From Pseudomonadota bacterium (GTDB taxonomy: Bacteria > Pseudomonadota > Alphaproteobacteria > Acetobacterales > Acetobacteraceae): a DNA stretch of 24,627 nucleotides. Shown here in pieces: positions 7,784 through 15,502 of the stretch (positions are counted from its first letter, which is position 1; each line of letters begins with the position of its first letter). The position numbers and the translations under genes are program-made. The stretch lies in assembly GCA_021808985.1 (NCBI GenBank), contig JAKBAQ010000013.1, positions 1 through 24,627 on the forward strand. Direction: 5' to 3'. Below the pieces are notes generated by a model. That model saw only the letters and a program-made list of their open reading frames with translations. It was not told the DNA's origin and made no database searches.

Positions 7784-8983
7784 TCAGCTTTTCCTCGCGT
7801 GCAACACAAGGGGCAAAGATTTCAGACCTTGTGTTTCCCCCTCACCCCAGATGACCGGCTGATCGGGATCGGGTTCAAAGCCTTCATAGCGGCTCAGGAG
7901 TTCTTCCAGGATGACCCTGATTTCCACCTTGGCAAGACTGGCCCCCATGCAGCGATGCGTGCCAAAGCCAAAGCCAAGATGCGGATTGGGAGCGCGCTCC
8001 AGCATAACGGCCTCGGGATTGCGGAAGATCGCTGGGTCGCGGTTGGCGGCGCCGTAGCAAAGCAGCAGCTTTTCGCCCGTGTGGAGCTTGGTGCCGCCTA
8101 ACTCGGTGTCAGACATGACGGTGCGGGCGATGTAGGTGCCAGCCGAGGCGATGCGCACGAACTCATCAATCGCGGTTGCCATCAGCGCGGGCTCGGCGCG
8201 CAGGCGGGTGAACAGGCCAGGCTCACGCGCGAGGTGATACATCGTCATCGCCATGGTGAGATTGACCGTGGTGAAGCCGCCAAACAGCAGCAGACGGGTC
8301 ATTGAGACTTTTTCCCACATTTCGAGCGGGCGGCCTTCCACCTCGCCGAGCGCGATGGAGGCCACGATGCCCTCCGAGGCGCTAACCGCCGACGCCGCCT
8401 TGGCGGTGAGAAAACGCTCAAGATAGGCGGTGAGGCCCGCGGAGGCGCGACGGCCGACATCCGTGCCGCGATGATTGATCAACGTCTCGACGAGATCGAC
8501 AAGAAGAGCCGCATCCGCCTTGGGGAAGCCGAACAGCTCAAGCGAGAGGAGAACCGGAAACGGCGCGGTGAACTGGCTTACAAAATCAACCCGCTGGGCG
8601 CCGCCAAAGGCATCGAGACGCTCCGTGACATGACGGCGGATGACCGGCACCAGCGCATCGGCCTGCTCCTGGGTAAGGAACGGTTCCAGCAGGCGGCGGA
8701 ATTGCAGTTGCAGGGGCGGGTCAATTTCCTCGGGAATGTGGGGAGTGCGGTCTTCTTTGGGAATTGCCGCGCCATCGGAGGTGGAGAACAGATTATGGCG
8801 CACGGCCGCCGCGCGCACATCGGCGTTGCGCGAGACAATGTAAAACCCGCCATACTGATCGCTATGCGCGAGACCCTCCGTGCCGCGCAGGCGCTGCCAC
8901 AATTGTTCGGCATTTTTGCGAATCTCCGGCGCATGATGGTCGAACTGGCTGAAATCGTCTGAATGAAAAGGACATTCGCCCAT
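7784..8983 (-). CDS. Cytochrome P450 with atypical I-helix
   Basis: A 399-residue soluble bacterial-type P450 if started at the ATG at 8983, which has GAGGAAA just upstream and begins MGECPFH. The frame stays open to 9082, but that would place the promoter dyad inside the gene. Seen: ExxR at Glu274-Arg277; heme loop FGFGTHRCMG with the thiolate at Cys345; I-helix LLLFGGFTTVNL near residues 231-242. In most P450s this helix has (A/G)Gx(D/E)T; here the acidic residue is Thr238, beside Thr239. Known: the acid-alcohol pair helps proton delivery for oxygen activation, so the change may alter the reaction or require another proton path. First gene of a two-gene unit with the BoxA-like reductase and divergent from the CYP101-like P450. 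The family number cannot be assigned by eye. Confidence 0.92.
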   Translation of the reverse strand: MGECPFHSDDFSQFDHHAPEIRKNAEQLWQRLRGTEGLAHSDQYGGFYIVSRNADVRAAAVRHNLFSTSDGAAIPKEDRTPHIPEEIDPPLQLQFRRLLEPFLTQEQADALVPVIRRHVTERLDAFGGAQRVDFVSQFTAPFPVLLSLELFGFPKADAALLVDLVETLINHRGTDVGRRASAGLTAYLERFLTAKAASAVSASEGIVASIALGEVEGRPLEMWEKVSMTRLLLFGGFTTVNLTMAMTMYHLAREPGLFTRLRAEPALMATAIDEFVRIASAGTYIARTVMSDTELGGTKLHTGEKLLLCYGAANRDPAIFRNPEAVMLERAPNPHLGFGFGTHRCMGASLAKVEIRVILEELLSRYEGFEPDPDQPVIWGEGETQGLKSLPLVLHARKS

Positions 8984-9026
8984 GGTTTCCTCGCTTTTTG
9001 GGGTGCGGCCAGCAGCCGGCGGCTGC

Positions 9027-9058
9027 TTGACATAATACATTTTTTGTATCATGACAAC
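9027..9058. promoter_or_regulatory. Divergent promoter with dyad operator between the two P450 genes, motif copy B
   Basis: A dyad centred at 9042 has arms 9027-9040 and 9044-9057 with 11 of 14 positions matching. The same dyad gives a minus-strand promoter TTGTCA-N17-TATGTC for the gene at 8983 (leader about 40 nt) and a plus-strand TTGACA (9027-9032) with weaker CATGAC 17 bp later for the gene at 9222. The TATGTC box and spacing equal those seen before RHO1. Bases 9036-9058 match the motif shared with three other promoters. Confidence 0.65.
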
Positions 9059-9196
9059 TTCAACGCTGAACGTCAACCACACGACGAAAATAGCTTAACC
9101 GTGGCGCGGGAGATTGTGGCATGAAGCACGCGCTTCAGCCCGCCGCATCGCGGCCACGCGGGCAAGCCGTGGGGCTTGAACGGCGCAGGAGGAAAG

Positions 9197-9229
9197 ATGT
9201 TAGAAATAGAGGTGATAAATCATGGGTAG
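9197..9229 (+). CDS. Possible 10-codon leader peptide before the CYP101-like P450
   Basis: A perfect AGGAGG (9187-9192) stands 4 bases before an ATG that opens a 10-codon frame (MLEIEVINHG). Its stop TAG at 9227-9229 overlaps the P450 start region (ATG at 9222) in another frame. The P450 has its own GAGGTG inside the mini-frame. Inferred: a translational-coupling leader. It could equally be a chance frame next to a duplicated ribosome site. Confidence 0.35.
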   Translation: MLEIEVINHG

Positions 9230-10451
9230 CAACGTTGCGGGTTCATGGGATGTGCCGGCGCATGTACGTCCGGACCAGATTTTTGACTGGGATATCTACA
9301 CGGAGGAACGGCTGCGCACGGATCTGCATCTGGGCTGGCATTGGCTGCATGCCAACGCGCCCGACATCTTCTGGAGCCCACGCAACAAGGGACATTGGAT
9401 TGCTACCCGCTATGAGGATCAGGCGCGGATTTTGAAGGATGCCGAGCATTTTTCAAGCAAGGAACTGCATATTCCGCCAATGTTCAACAACTATGTGATG
9501 ATTCCGCTTAATCTGGATCCGCCCGACCATACACGCTACCGCGCGATGCTGATGCGCTATCTGGGCGTTGCGCAGATCAAGGCCATGGAGCCAAAGCTGC
9601 GTGAGTGGGCGAACCGGTTGATCGACCGGGTGATCGGCCAGGGCCGGTGCGACTTCACCGAATCCCTCGGCGCGGGGTTTCCTGTCTCGGTGTTCATGGA
9701 GCTGATGGGCATGCCGCTCGATCAGTTCGAAAATTTCCGGGCAATCGTCACTGAATATTTCAGCCATATCTCGGTTGCGCGCCGTGAAGAGCTGCAACGT
9801 GCCATTTTTTCCATCATCGATGGTCTGTTCGAGGAGAAACGCCGCGCGCCCGCCGCGGATTTGGCAAGCGCCCTGCTGCAGGAAGAGGTTCGCGGCCAGA
9901 AACTGACCCAGGCTGAATTGCAATCCATCGGTTTTCTGCTGTTCCTTGGCGGGCTTGATACCGTTGCCAACGCGCTGACTTTCGCGATCCGCCATCTTGC
10001 CGGCGACAAGGCGCTGCAAACGCGCCTGCGGGCGGAGCCTGCGCGGATTCCGGACTTCGTCGAGGAATCGCTGCGGCGTTATGCGGTTGTCAACCAGACC
10101 CGTATCGTCAAGAAGGATGTCGTGATCAAGGACGCGCATTTCACGGTGGGTGACATGGTGCTGTGCCCGTTGACCACCGCCGGCATGGACGAGCGCCGCA
10201 ACCCCGAACCGGAACGGTTCGATCTGGAACGCAAGGACCGTGGGCATATCACCTTCTCGATCGGCGCTCATACCTGCCTGGGCAATATGCTCGGGCGCAT
10301 GGAGATGGGCGTGTTCACCGAAATCTGGCTGCAGCGGATTCCGGAATTCGAGCTGGACAAGATCGAGACACTGGACTGGCGGCCGGGCCTGGTAATGGCG
10401 CTGGAACATCTGCCGCTGAAATGGGATCCGGCGCTCACGAAATCGCTGTGA
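9222..10451 (+). CDS. Cytochrome P450, CYP101/CYP111-like (P450cam type)
   Basis: A 409-residue soluble P450. Seen: I-helix FLGGLDTVANAL with the normal acid-alcohol pair Asp246-Thr247; ExxR at Glu282-Arg285; heme loop FSIGAHTCLGNMLGR with Cys352. The run from the I-helix to the C-terminus resembles P450cam closely (GGLDTV, the ERIPxxxEExLRR-type stretch, GxDERxNxxP, HxTFxxGxHxCLG). Known: CYP101 and CYP111 enzymes hydroxylate camphor, norisoprenoids or linalool and take electrons from a [2Fe-2S] ferredoxin. Such a ferredoxin gene follows 54 bp downstream, supporting a functional pair. GAGGTG lies 7 bases before the ATG. No putidaredoxin-reductase homologue is visible in the window. Inferred role: initial hydroxylation of a terpenoid-like or alicyclic substrate. 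Confidence 0.94.
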   Translation: MGSNVAGSWDVPAHVRPDQIFDWDIYTEERLRTDLHLGWHWLHANAPDIFWSPRNKGHWIATRYEDQARILKDAEHFSSKELHIPPMFNNYVMIPLNLDPPDHTRYRAMLMRYLGVAQIKAMEPKLREWANRLIDRVIGQGRCDFTESLGAGFPVSVFMELMGMPLDQFENFRAIVTEYFSHISVARREELQRAIFSIIDGLFEEKRRAPAADLASALLQEEVRGQKLTQAELQSIGFLLFLGGLDTVANALTFAIRHLAGDKALQTRLRAEPARIPDFVEESLRRYAVVNQTRIVKKDVVIKDAHFTVGDMVLCPLTTAGMDERRNPEPERFDLERKDRGHITFSIGAHTCLGNMLGRMEMGVFTEIWLQRIPEFELDKIETLDWRPGLVMALEHLPLKWDPALTKSL

Positions 10452-10505
10452 GGCGATGGCCGGCGGCTGACCACGCCATGTGAAGTCAATTATCGGGAGG
10501 CTAAA

Positions 10506-10829
10506 ATGTCGAAGTTGTTTGTGACACTTCGCTCCGGCGAAGTGCGGGAAATTTATGGTACGGCCGGTGAATCTCTGAAGCAGGTGATTCTGGATGCCGG
10601 GATAGAGGAGGTGCACGGCCTGACCAATTGCGGCGGCTGCTGCTCCTGCGGCACATGCCATGTGGTTCTGGACGATGCCAGCGCGTCCCGCATTCCCCAG
10701 CCTGGGGAATGCGAACTGGACCTGCTCGAAATTGTGCAGGACCGCAGGCCGACCTCACGGCTGGCATGCCAGGTGCGGTTTGGTGATGAACTGAACGGCG
10801 CCAGGGTCATCATCGGGCCGGAGCGCTGA
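10506..10829 (+). CDS. [2Fe-2S] ferredoxin, adrenodoxin/putidaredoxin type
   Basis: A 107-residue ferredoxin with ligands Cys42-x5-Cys48-x2-Cys51-x36-Cys88, the vertebrate-type (adrenodoxin) pattern. The loop NCGGCCSCGTCH holds two more cysteines (45 and 46), and Cys69 is also present, which is more than usual. Known: this type passes electrons from an FAD reductase to P450s such as P450cam and sometimes to Rieske oxygenases. It follows the CYP101-like gene by 54 bp, with GGGAGG 6 bases before its ATG, so the two form an operon. Inferred: immediate redox partner of that P450. The reductase feeding it may be the BoxA-like protein or lie elsewhere in the genome. Confidence 0.94.
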   Translation: MSKLFVTLRSGEVREIYGTAGESLKQVILDAGIEEVHGLTNCGGCCSCGTCHVVLDDASASRIPQPGECELDLLEIVQDRRPTSRLACQVRFGDELNGARVIIGPER

Positions 10830-10834
10830 AAACA

Positions 10835-10870
10835 AAACGCCCCCGAAGCGCCAGCCGGCCAGGGGTGTTT
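10835..10870 (+). terminator. Probable terminator after the P450-ferredoxin operon
   Basis: AAACGCCCC (10835-10843) pairs with GGGGTGTTT (10862-10870) with one mismatch, starting about 6 bases after the ferredoxin stop. The lead-in GAAAACAAAAC resembles that of the terminator after RHO1. The U-run is only three bases, so this is moderate evidence. Confidence 0.5.
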
Positions 10871-10889
10871 ACAGCTGAGAAGCCGGGCT

Positions 10890-10923
10890 GCCGCCATGAA
10901 CAATGTTCATGACGGCGGCCTTT
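10890..10923. terminator. Second hairpin in the convergent gap
   Basis: GCCGCC and ATGAAC (10890-10901) pair with GTTCAT (10905-10910) and GGCGGC (10914-10919), with a 3-base bulge and a 3-base loop, followed by CTTTG. It lies between the ends of the ferredoxin and the minus-strand ACAD gene and may help termination. The short T-run leaves doubt. Confidence 0.35.
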
Positions 10924-10991
10924 GTAACCTGATCAGGCCGGTCTTCATCGCCTCGCCGCCTGCGCCGCGCACCGATTCACACCTTGCGGCA

Positions 10992-12101
10992 TCAGGCATT
11001 GGCGGCTGTATCAAAAAAAGCGAGCCTGGCGACACGGTCTTTGTGCTCGGATGAACTGCCCCACAGAACCTGGTTCAGCTTCGCGCGCTTGAGAAAGAGA
11101 TGGCAATCATGCTCCCAGGTGAAGCCGATGCCGCCATGGAGCTGGATGGCATCCTCGGCGATGGCCGCGTAGGTATCGGCTGCGTAGAATTTGGCGCTCG
11201 ACGCCGCGGCCGAAGCCCCGGCCGCGCCGCCGGCCACCAGATGCACCGCCTGACGCGTGAGCGCGCTTGCCGCCTCCAGCAAAATCTTCCAGCTGGCGGC
11301 ACGGTGTTTGAGCGCCTGGAATGAGCCTATGGGCCGGTCAAACTGTTTGCGCACGCACATATATTCGATCGTCTTGTCCAGAATTTGCGCGGCGCCGCCA
11401 ATGGAATCACACGCCGTTGCGACAGCGGCATGGTCTAGCAAGGCTTCCCATCCGGCATTGGTGAGGAGAAGCTGCTGGTCTTCGGCCACGGCGGTGTCGC
11501 TGAACGTGACCTGGGCGAGGCGGCGTGTGGAATCAATGACCGGATGCGGCGTGACGGCAAGGCCGGGCGCGGTGGCGGAGAGGATGACGAGCCGGACATC
11601 GCCAGATTGGCGCAAAGCCGGAATGAAAAGAAGATCGGCTGAATCGCCGTAGAGCAGATGCGCGGTCGTGCCGTTCAGGCGGCCATGCTCGTCCAGAACC
11701 GGCAGATCAGCGCCGAACTGGGGCAATGCGAGCGCGGCGATGAGCGTGCCATCGGCGAGTTTGGGCAGCCAGAGCGACTTCTGCCCAGCCGTGCCGGCAT
11801 TTGCCAGGGCTTGCGCCGCCAGCATGAGCGGCAGGCTCGGCACCGGGGTCAGATAACGGCCCTGCTCCTCGTAAAGTGGCAGCAGCGCGTCGAGGTCCAG
11901 CCCCAGACCGCCGAACATCTCCTCGACGCTAAGGCCGAACCAGCCAAGCCCAGCCATTTGCGACCAGAGCGGACGGTAAAAATCACCCGTTTGCGTCACC
12001 AGCGCGCGGAGGGCGTGCGGCGCGCTCTCAACACTGAGCAGACGCCGCATCGAATCGCGCAATTCATCAACCATCAGCCTGGTTTCCATCGGATCATCCA
12101 T
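10992..12101 (-). CDS. Acyl-CoA dehydrogenase family protein, small-type subunit (ACAD1)
   Basis: A 369-residue ACAD-fold protein. Seen: the FAD/dimer motif VRKQFDRPIGSFQALKHR near residues 250-267 and the C-terminal LHGGIGFTWEHDCHLFLKRA near 321-340. The middle-domain FAD motif (WCQGxSEPxAGSD) of classical ACADs is absent. Known: in steroid and bile-acid side-chain degradation, ACADs of the ChsE1/ChsE2 or Scd1AB type form alpha2beta2 tetramers in which two unlike subunits share the FAD sites. Inferred: this is a partner of ACAD3 or ACAD4 from the same operon. Its ATG overlaps the ACAD2 stop (TAATG), so translation is coupled; there is no separate ribosome site. It is the last gene of the five-gene minus-strand operon. 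Confidence 0.9.
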   Translation of the reverse strand: MDDPMETRLMVDELRDSMRRLLSVESAPHALRALVTQTGDFYRPLWSQMAGLGWFGLSVEEMFGGLGLDLDALLPLYEEQGRYLTPVPSLPLMLAAQALANAGTAGQKSLWLPKLADGTLIAALALPQFGADLPVLDEHGRLNGTTAHLLYGDSADLLFIPALRQSGDVRLVILSATAPGLAVTPHPVIDSTRRLAQVTFSDTAVAEDQQLLLTNAGWEALLDHAAVATACDSIGGAAQILDKTIEYMCVRKQFDRPIGSFQALKHRAASWKILLEAASALTRQAVHLVAGGAAGASAAASSAKFYAADTYAAIAEDAIQLHGGIGFTWEHDCHLFLKRAKLNQVLWGSSSEHKDRVARLAFFDTAANA

Positions 12102-13078
12102 TATGCGGCTATGTGTTTAACAGGGCTCGGCGCGTCGGCCGTCCGTGGTTCGGGCACGGCGCCCCATAGGTGGGTGGCGACATCAAGCGCCGCCGCCGAG
12201 ACGCCGCCAGCCTCGGCCTGCAGGGCGCGGAGGCGATATGTCCAGAAATGCAGCAGATGCTCGGTGGTGACCCCCATGGCGCCGTTGAACTGGTGCAAGT
12301 CGAACAGCAGCTTCTGGACGTGATGCTGGGCATAGGTGGCGGCCAGGCTGGCGTCGCGGGCGGTGCCGCTCCAGGCGGCGCGCAGGGTGAGATAATGCAG
12401 CGCCTGGCCGATTTGGTGGCACTGCACCAGGCGGTGCTGCACCACCTGATAGGCGCCGACCGGCTTGCCCAGCACCTTGCGCTGCTTCACGTAATCAACG
12501 GTGAACGCCACGGCGGCGCGCACCGCGCCGGCGAATTCGGCGCACAGCGCAACGCGCCACCATTGCCGCAGCAGCGGCCCGGCGCCGGGCAGAATGCGCG
12601 CGCGCGACAAATCCGGCATTTCGCGGAAGCGGCCATAGGGATAAGCGAGGATGGTCTCGACCGGCTCGATGGCGGCGGGGTCGATGGCGAGCACGGCGGC
12701 ATCCTCGTCCATATCAACCAGGGCAAACCCGGCGATGGGCAGATTGCGGTGCGGCTTGGACAGATCAGCCTTGTTCAACAGCGCGATGGGGCCGGTGAGA
12801 TCGTCCTGCGGCAGCAGTTGGGGCAGGATGAGCGCGGACCCCGCCACCTCGACATAAGACGGGATGGTGGCGGCCTCGATCGTGACCAGCGCGGCTTCGA
12901 GGGGGCCAAGGTCGCGGCCGACATGCAGAAAGCCGTTTTCAGCCAGCAGGGTTTGCAGCCCGGCGTGATAATGCGCGTAGGTGAGCCGCGCCGCCTGCGG
13001 CAGATCGGCATGGTCGGCCAGGATTGTCTGAAGCGCGGAGAGGAGCACGCGCTGGTTATCATCAAGTTGGTAATCCAT
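12101..13078 (-). CDS. Acyl-CoA dehydrogenase family protein, small-type subunit (ACAD2)
   Basis: A 325-residue shortened ACAD-fold protein; classical ACADs have about 380. Seen: VKQRKVLGKPVGAYQVVQHR near residues 197-216, equivalent to the RxxFGxPIGxFQ motif, and HQFNGAMGVTTEHLLHFWTYR near 262-282. The middle beta-domain is reduced and lacks the SEPxAGSD motif. Start ATG with GAGGT shortly upstream; the gap to ACAD3 is 2 bp. Known: short subunits of this kind occur in heteromeric ACADs for cyclic or branched acyl-CoAs. Inferred: one half of a heterotetramer with ACAD3 or ACAD4. Which pair assembles cannot be told from sequence, though immediate adjacency favours ACAD2 with ACAD3. Confidence 0.88.
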   Translation of the reverse strand: MDYQLDDNQRVLLSALQTILADHADLPQAARLTYAHYHAGLQTLLAENGFLHVGRDLGPLEAALVTIEAATIPSYVEVAGSALILPQLLPQDDLTGPIALLNKADLSKPHRNLPIAGFALVDMDEDAAVLAIDPAAIEPVETILAYPYGRFREMPDLSRARILPGAGPLLRQWWRVALCAEFAGAVRAAVAFTVDYVKQRKVLGKPVGAYQVVQHRLVQCHQIGQALHYLTLRAAWSGTARDASLAATYAQHHVQKLLFDLHQFNGAMGVTTEHLLHFWTYRLRALQAEAGGVSAAALDVATHLWGAVPEPRTADAPSPVKHIAA

Positions 13079-13080
13079 CT

Positions 13081-14220
13081 CTACCTCGTGGGAAGCCCGA
13101 GCCCATTGCGGGCGATCAGATCCAGCTGGATCTCGTTGGTGCCGCCGGTTATCCCGGCCGGAATGTTGATGCGGTAGTAATCCTCCAGCAGCGTCGCGCC
13201 GCCGCGCAAGGAATCGGGCACGAATTCGGTAAGGAAATCCATCAACTCATTCACCGCATCCAGGGCGCAGACGCGGGCGAGGTTGGCATCCGTCGTGGCG
13301 GGAAGCTTTTTCACGCGCTGGTCCACCACCAGATAGGTGAGGACGCGCGCCGCCTCGAACTTCGCGGCGATGACACCGGCCCGCGCGCGGATGATGGGAT
13401 CGGCGTAACGGCCTTCGGCCTTGAGCCGGGCGATGGCGAGCTCCAGCGCCTTGAGGCCGGTATGGTAGCGCGGCACGCCCACACGCTCATAGGACAGGGC
13501 GTAGGTGATGATCTCCCACCCCTGCCCTTCCTTGCCGACCCGGGCGGTTGCGGGGATTGTCACATCGGTGAAGAACACCTCATTCAGATGGCCATCCTTG
13601 ATGAGCCCGGGGAAGGAAGTGACGGAAACGCCGGGCGTTGCCATGGGTATCAGGAATACCGAAATGTCCTTGCGCTCGGTGCCCGTGCGCGCCAGCAGAA
13701 AACACCAATCCGCCTTGCGGGCGTAGGAGGTCCAGATTTTTGAGCCGTTGATGATGTAATGGTCGCCCTGGCGCTCGGCCTTGGTGCGCAGCGCCGCGAG
13801 ATCGGTGCCGGCATTGGGCTCTGAAAAGCCCTGGCACCAGATGACCTTGCCGCTGGCAATGCCGGCGAGATGCTGGCCGCGCTGGGCCTCGGAGCCGAAG
13901 CGCATCAGGGTCGGGCCGATCCAGTTTATGTTCATGTATTGCGGGCCGCGCGGCTCGCCGGCGGCCTTCATCTCCTCGCCGAGGATGAAGTGCAGCCAGT
14001 CGTCGCTGCCATTGCCGCCATATTGCACCGGCCAGTGCGGCACCAGCAGGCCGCGCGCGGCCAGGCCCGCGCAAAAATCACGCGAGAAATCAACCTGCAG
14101 GTCGGAGGCGTAGCTCTCCGGCACGTAGGTTTCATACCAGTCCGCGGGCAGCAGATCCGCCAGGGCTTGCCTGACTTCGTTGCGATACGCGACCTGCTGC
14201 TCAGTCCAACCGAACTCCAT
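13081..14220 (-). CDS. Acyl-CoA dehydrogenase family protein, large-type subunit (ACAD3)
   Basis: A 379-residue ACAD. Seen: the middle-domain FAD motif WCQGFSEPNAGTDLAALRTKA at about residues 128-148 and IINGSKIWTSYARKADW near 156-172; C-terminal GITGGTNEIQLDLIARNGLGLP, the usual end of ACADs. The RxxFGxPIGxFQ motif of the C-terminal domain, present in ACAD1 and ACAD2, is missing here; the equivalent region reads SYERVGVPRYHTGLKALE. Start ATG with AGAGG 7 bases upstream. Known: such complementary loss is seen in alpha2beta2 ACADs of steroid catabolism. Inferred: it oxidises a bulky acyl-CoA to the enoyl-CoA together with a small-type partner. The electron acceptor would be electron-transfer flavoprotein, not encoded here. 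Confidence 0.92.
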   Translation of the reverse strand: MEFGWTEQQVAYRNEVRQALADLLPADWYETYVPESYASDLQVDFSRDFCAGLAARGLLVPHWPVQYGGNGSDDWLHFILGEEMKAAGEPRGPQYMNINWIGPTLMRFGSEAQRGQHLAGIASGKVIWCQGFSEPNAGTDLAALRTKAERQGDHYIINGSKIWTSYARKADWCFLLARTGTERKDISVFLIPMATPGVSVTSFPGLIKDGHLNEVFFTDVTIPATARVGKEGQGWEIITYALSYERVGVPRYHTGLKALELAIARLKAEGRYADPIIRARAGVIAAKFEAARVLTYLVVDQRVKKLPATTDANLARVCALDAVNELMDFLTEFVPDSLRGGATLLEDYYRINIPAGITGGTNEIQLDLIARNGLGLPTR

Positions 14221-14260
14221 GTATTGCCTCTCGAATCAATGGGCGCAGAGAGCCGCTTTG

Positions 14261-15472
14261 TTATGCCAGCGCCAGTTTCGGCTCGCGCGGCAGGCCCAGG
14301 GCACGCTCGGCGATGATGTTGCGCTGAATTTCGTTGCTGCCGCCCGCGATGGTGCAGGCCCAGGAATAGAGATAATCGTGCATCCAGTAGCCGCTCTCAT
14401 AGCCGCCGCCCATCAGCACCTCGCCAACATATTGCGCATGCACCCCGCCCATGCGCACGCCCAGGCTGGTGAAATCGCGCAGCAGCTCGCTGTGATAAAC
14501 CTTGATGATCGACGGCTCGGTGCCGGTGCCCTGATGGTTGAGCACGCGGGTGAGCATCTCGTTTATGAGGACACGCAACGCCATGATGCGGGTATGAATG
14601 CCGACCAGAAGACGGCGGATCTCGTCATCATCGATCAGGCGTTTGCCGGCACTGGTTGGCGCCTTGGCATCAGCCAGCAGCAGGCCGAAGGCAACCCCCA
14701 TGCGCTCGGCGAATTCCAGCGCGGTGAGGCCACGCTCGGAGGCCAGGGTCGCCTGCGCGACCGCCCAGCCATTATGCTCGCCGCCGACCAGATTTTCAGC
14801 TGGAATCCGCACGTCATCAAAAAACAGTTCGGAGAAATGAGTGCCGCCGGTCAGCTGCTTTATCGGCTTGCGGGTCACGCCCGGGGTTTCAAGGTCCAGA
14901 ATGAAGTAGGAAATGCCTTTGTGTTTTGGCGCCGTCTGGTCTGTGCGCGCGAGCAGCAGGCAATAGCGCGCGTGCTGGGCGTGGGATGACCATATCTTCT
15001 GACCGTTGACGATGTAATGATCGCCCTCGCGCACCGCCTTGGTGCGCAGCGCCGCGAGGTCGGAGCCGGCATTGGGCTCGGAAAAACCCTGGCACCAGAT
15101 TTCATCGCCCGTGAGAATGGCGGGCAAATGGCGCGCGCGCTGCGCCTCGGTGCCCCATTCCAGCAGAGTGGCCGGCACGTGGTGCAGAGAAATGAAATAC
15201 ACCACCAGACGCGGCGCACCGGCTCTGGCCAGCTCTTCATAGAGCACGATCTGCTCGGCGAAGGACATGCCGCCCCCACCCCATGCCTTGGGCCAGTGCG
15301 GAGCGACGAAGCCGCCTTCGCGCATCTTGGTGAACCAGAGCTTCTGGAAGGCGTGATGCTCTTCCTCCGAGGCGCCGCGCATGAGGGACTGCCAGTCACT
15401 TGGCAGGTTATCGTGCAGCCAGGCGCGCACGGAACGGCGAAACGGCTCATGCTGTTTGAGTTCGTCGATCAT
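14261..15472 (-). CDS. Acyl-CoA dehydrogenase family protein, large-type subunit (ACAD4)
   Basis: A 403-residue ACAD if started at the ATG at 15472 (GGAAA upstream); an in-frame GTG at 15484 would add four residues. Seen: WCQGFSEPNAGSDLAALRTKA at about residues 126-146 and IVNGQKIWSSHAQHARY near 154-170; C-terminal TIAGGSNEIQRNIIAERALGLPRE. The C-terminal-domain motif RxxFGxPIGxFQ is absent; the equivalent stretch is ASERGLTALEFAERMG. It therefore resembles ACAD3 and complements ACAD1 and ACAD2. It is the second gene of the operon, 30 bp after the crotonase gene. Inferred: together the four proteins could make two heteromeric dehydrogenases for successive cycles on a branched or cyclic substrate. 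Confidence 0.92.
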   Translation of the reverse strand: MIDELKQHEPFRRSVRAWLHDNLPSDWQSLMRGASEEEHHAFQKLWFTKMREGGFVAPHWPKAWGGGGMSFAEQIVLYEELARAGAPRLVVYFISLHHVPATLLEWGTEAQRARHLPAILTGDEIWCQGFSEPNAGSDLAALRTKAVREGDHYIVNGQKIWSSHAQHARYCLLLARTDQTAPKHKGISYFILDLETPGVTRKPIKQLTGGTHFSELFFDDVRIPAENLVGGEHNGWAVAQATLASERGLTALEFAERMGVAFGLLLADAKAPTSAGKRLIDDDEIRRLLVGIHTRIMALRVLINEMLTRVLNHQGTGTEPSIIKVYHSELLRDFTSLGVRMGGVHAQYVGEVLMGGGYESGYWMHDYLYSWACTIAGGSNEIQRNIIAERALGLPREPKLALA

Positions 15473-15502
15473 GACCGTTTCCACATTCCGGCGCCGGAAA
15501 AT

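Noticed and set aside
8984..9082. A longer N-terminus for the minus-strand P450 starting at 9082
   Set aside because: The extra 33 residues run through the promoter dyad, while the ATG at 8983 has a strong ribosome site and gives a normal length.
9453..10661. A 402-codon minus-strand frame opposite the CYP101-like P450 and ferredoxin
   Set aside because: It mirrors genes with clear heme and iron-sulfur motifs and shows no domain or ribosome site of its own.
10896..10910. TGAACAATGTTCA as a LexA-type operator
   Set aside because: It is the tip of a longer hairpin between convergent gene ends with no promoter, and does not fit the direct-repeat SOS box usual in alphaproteobacteria.
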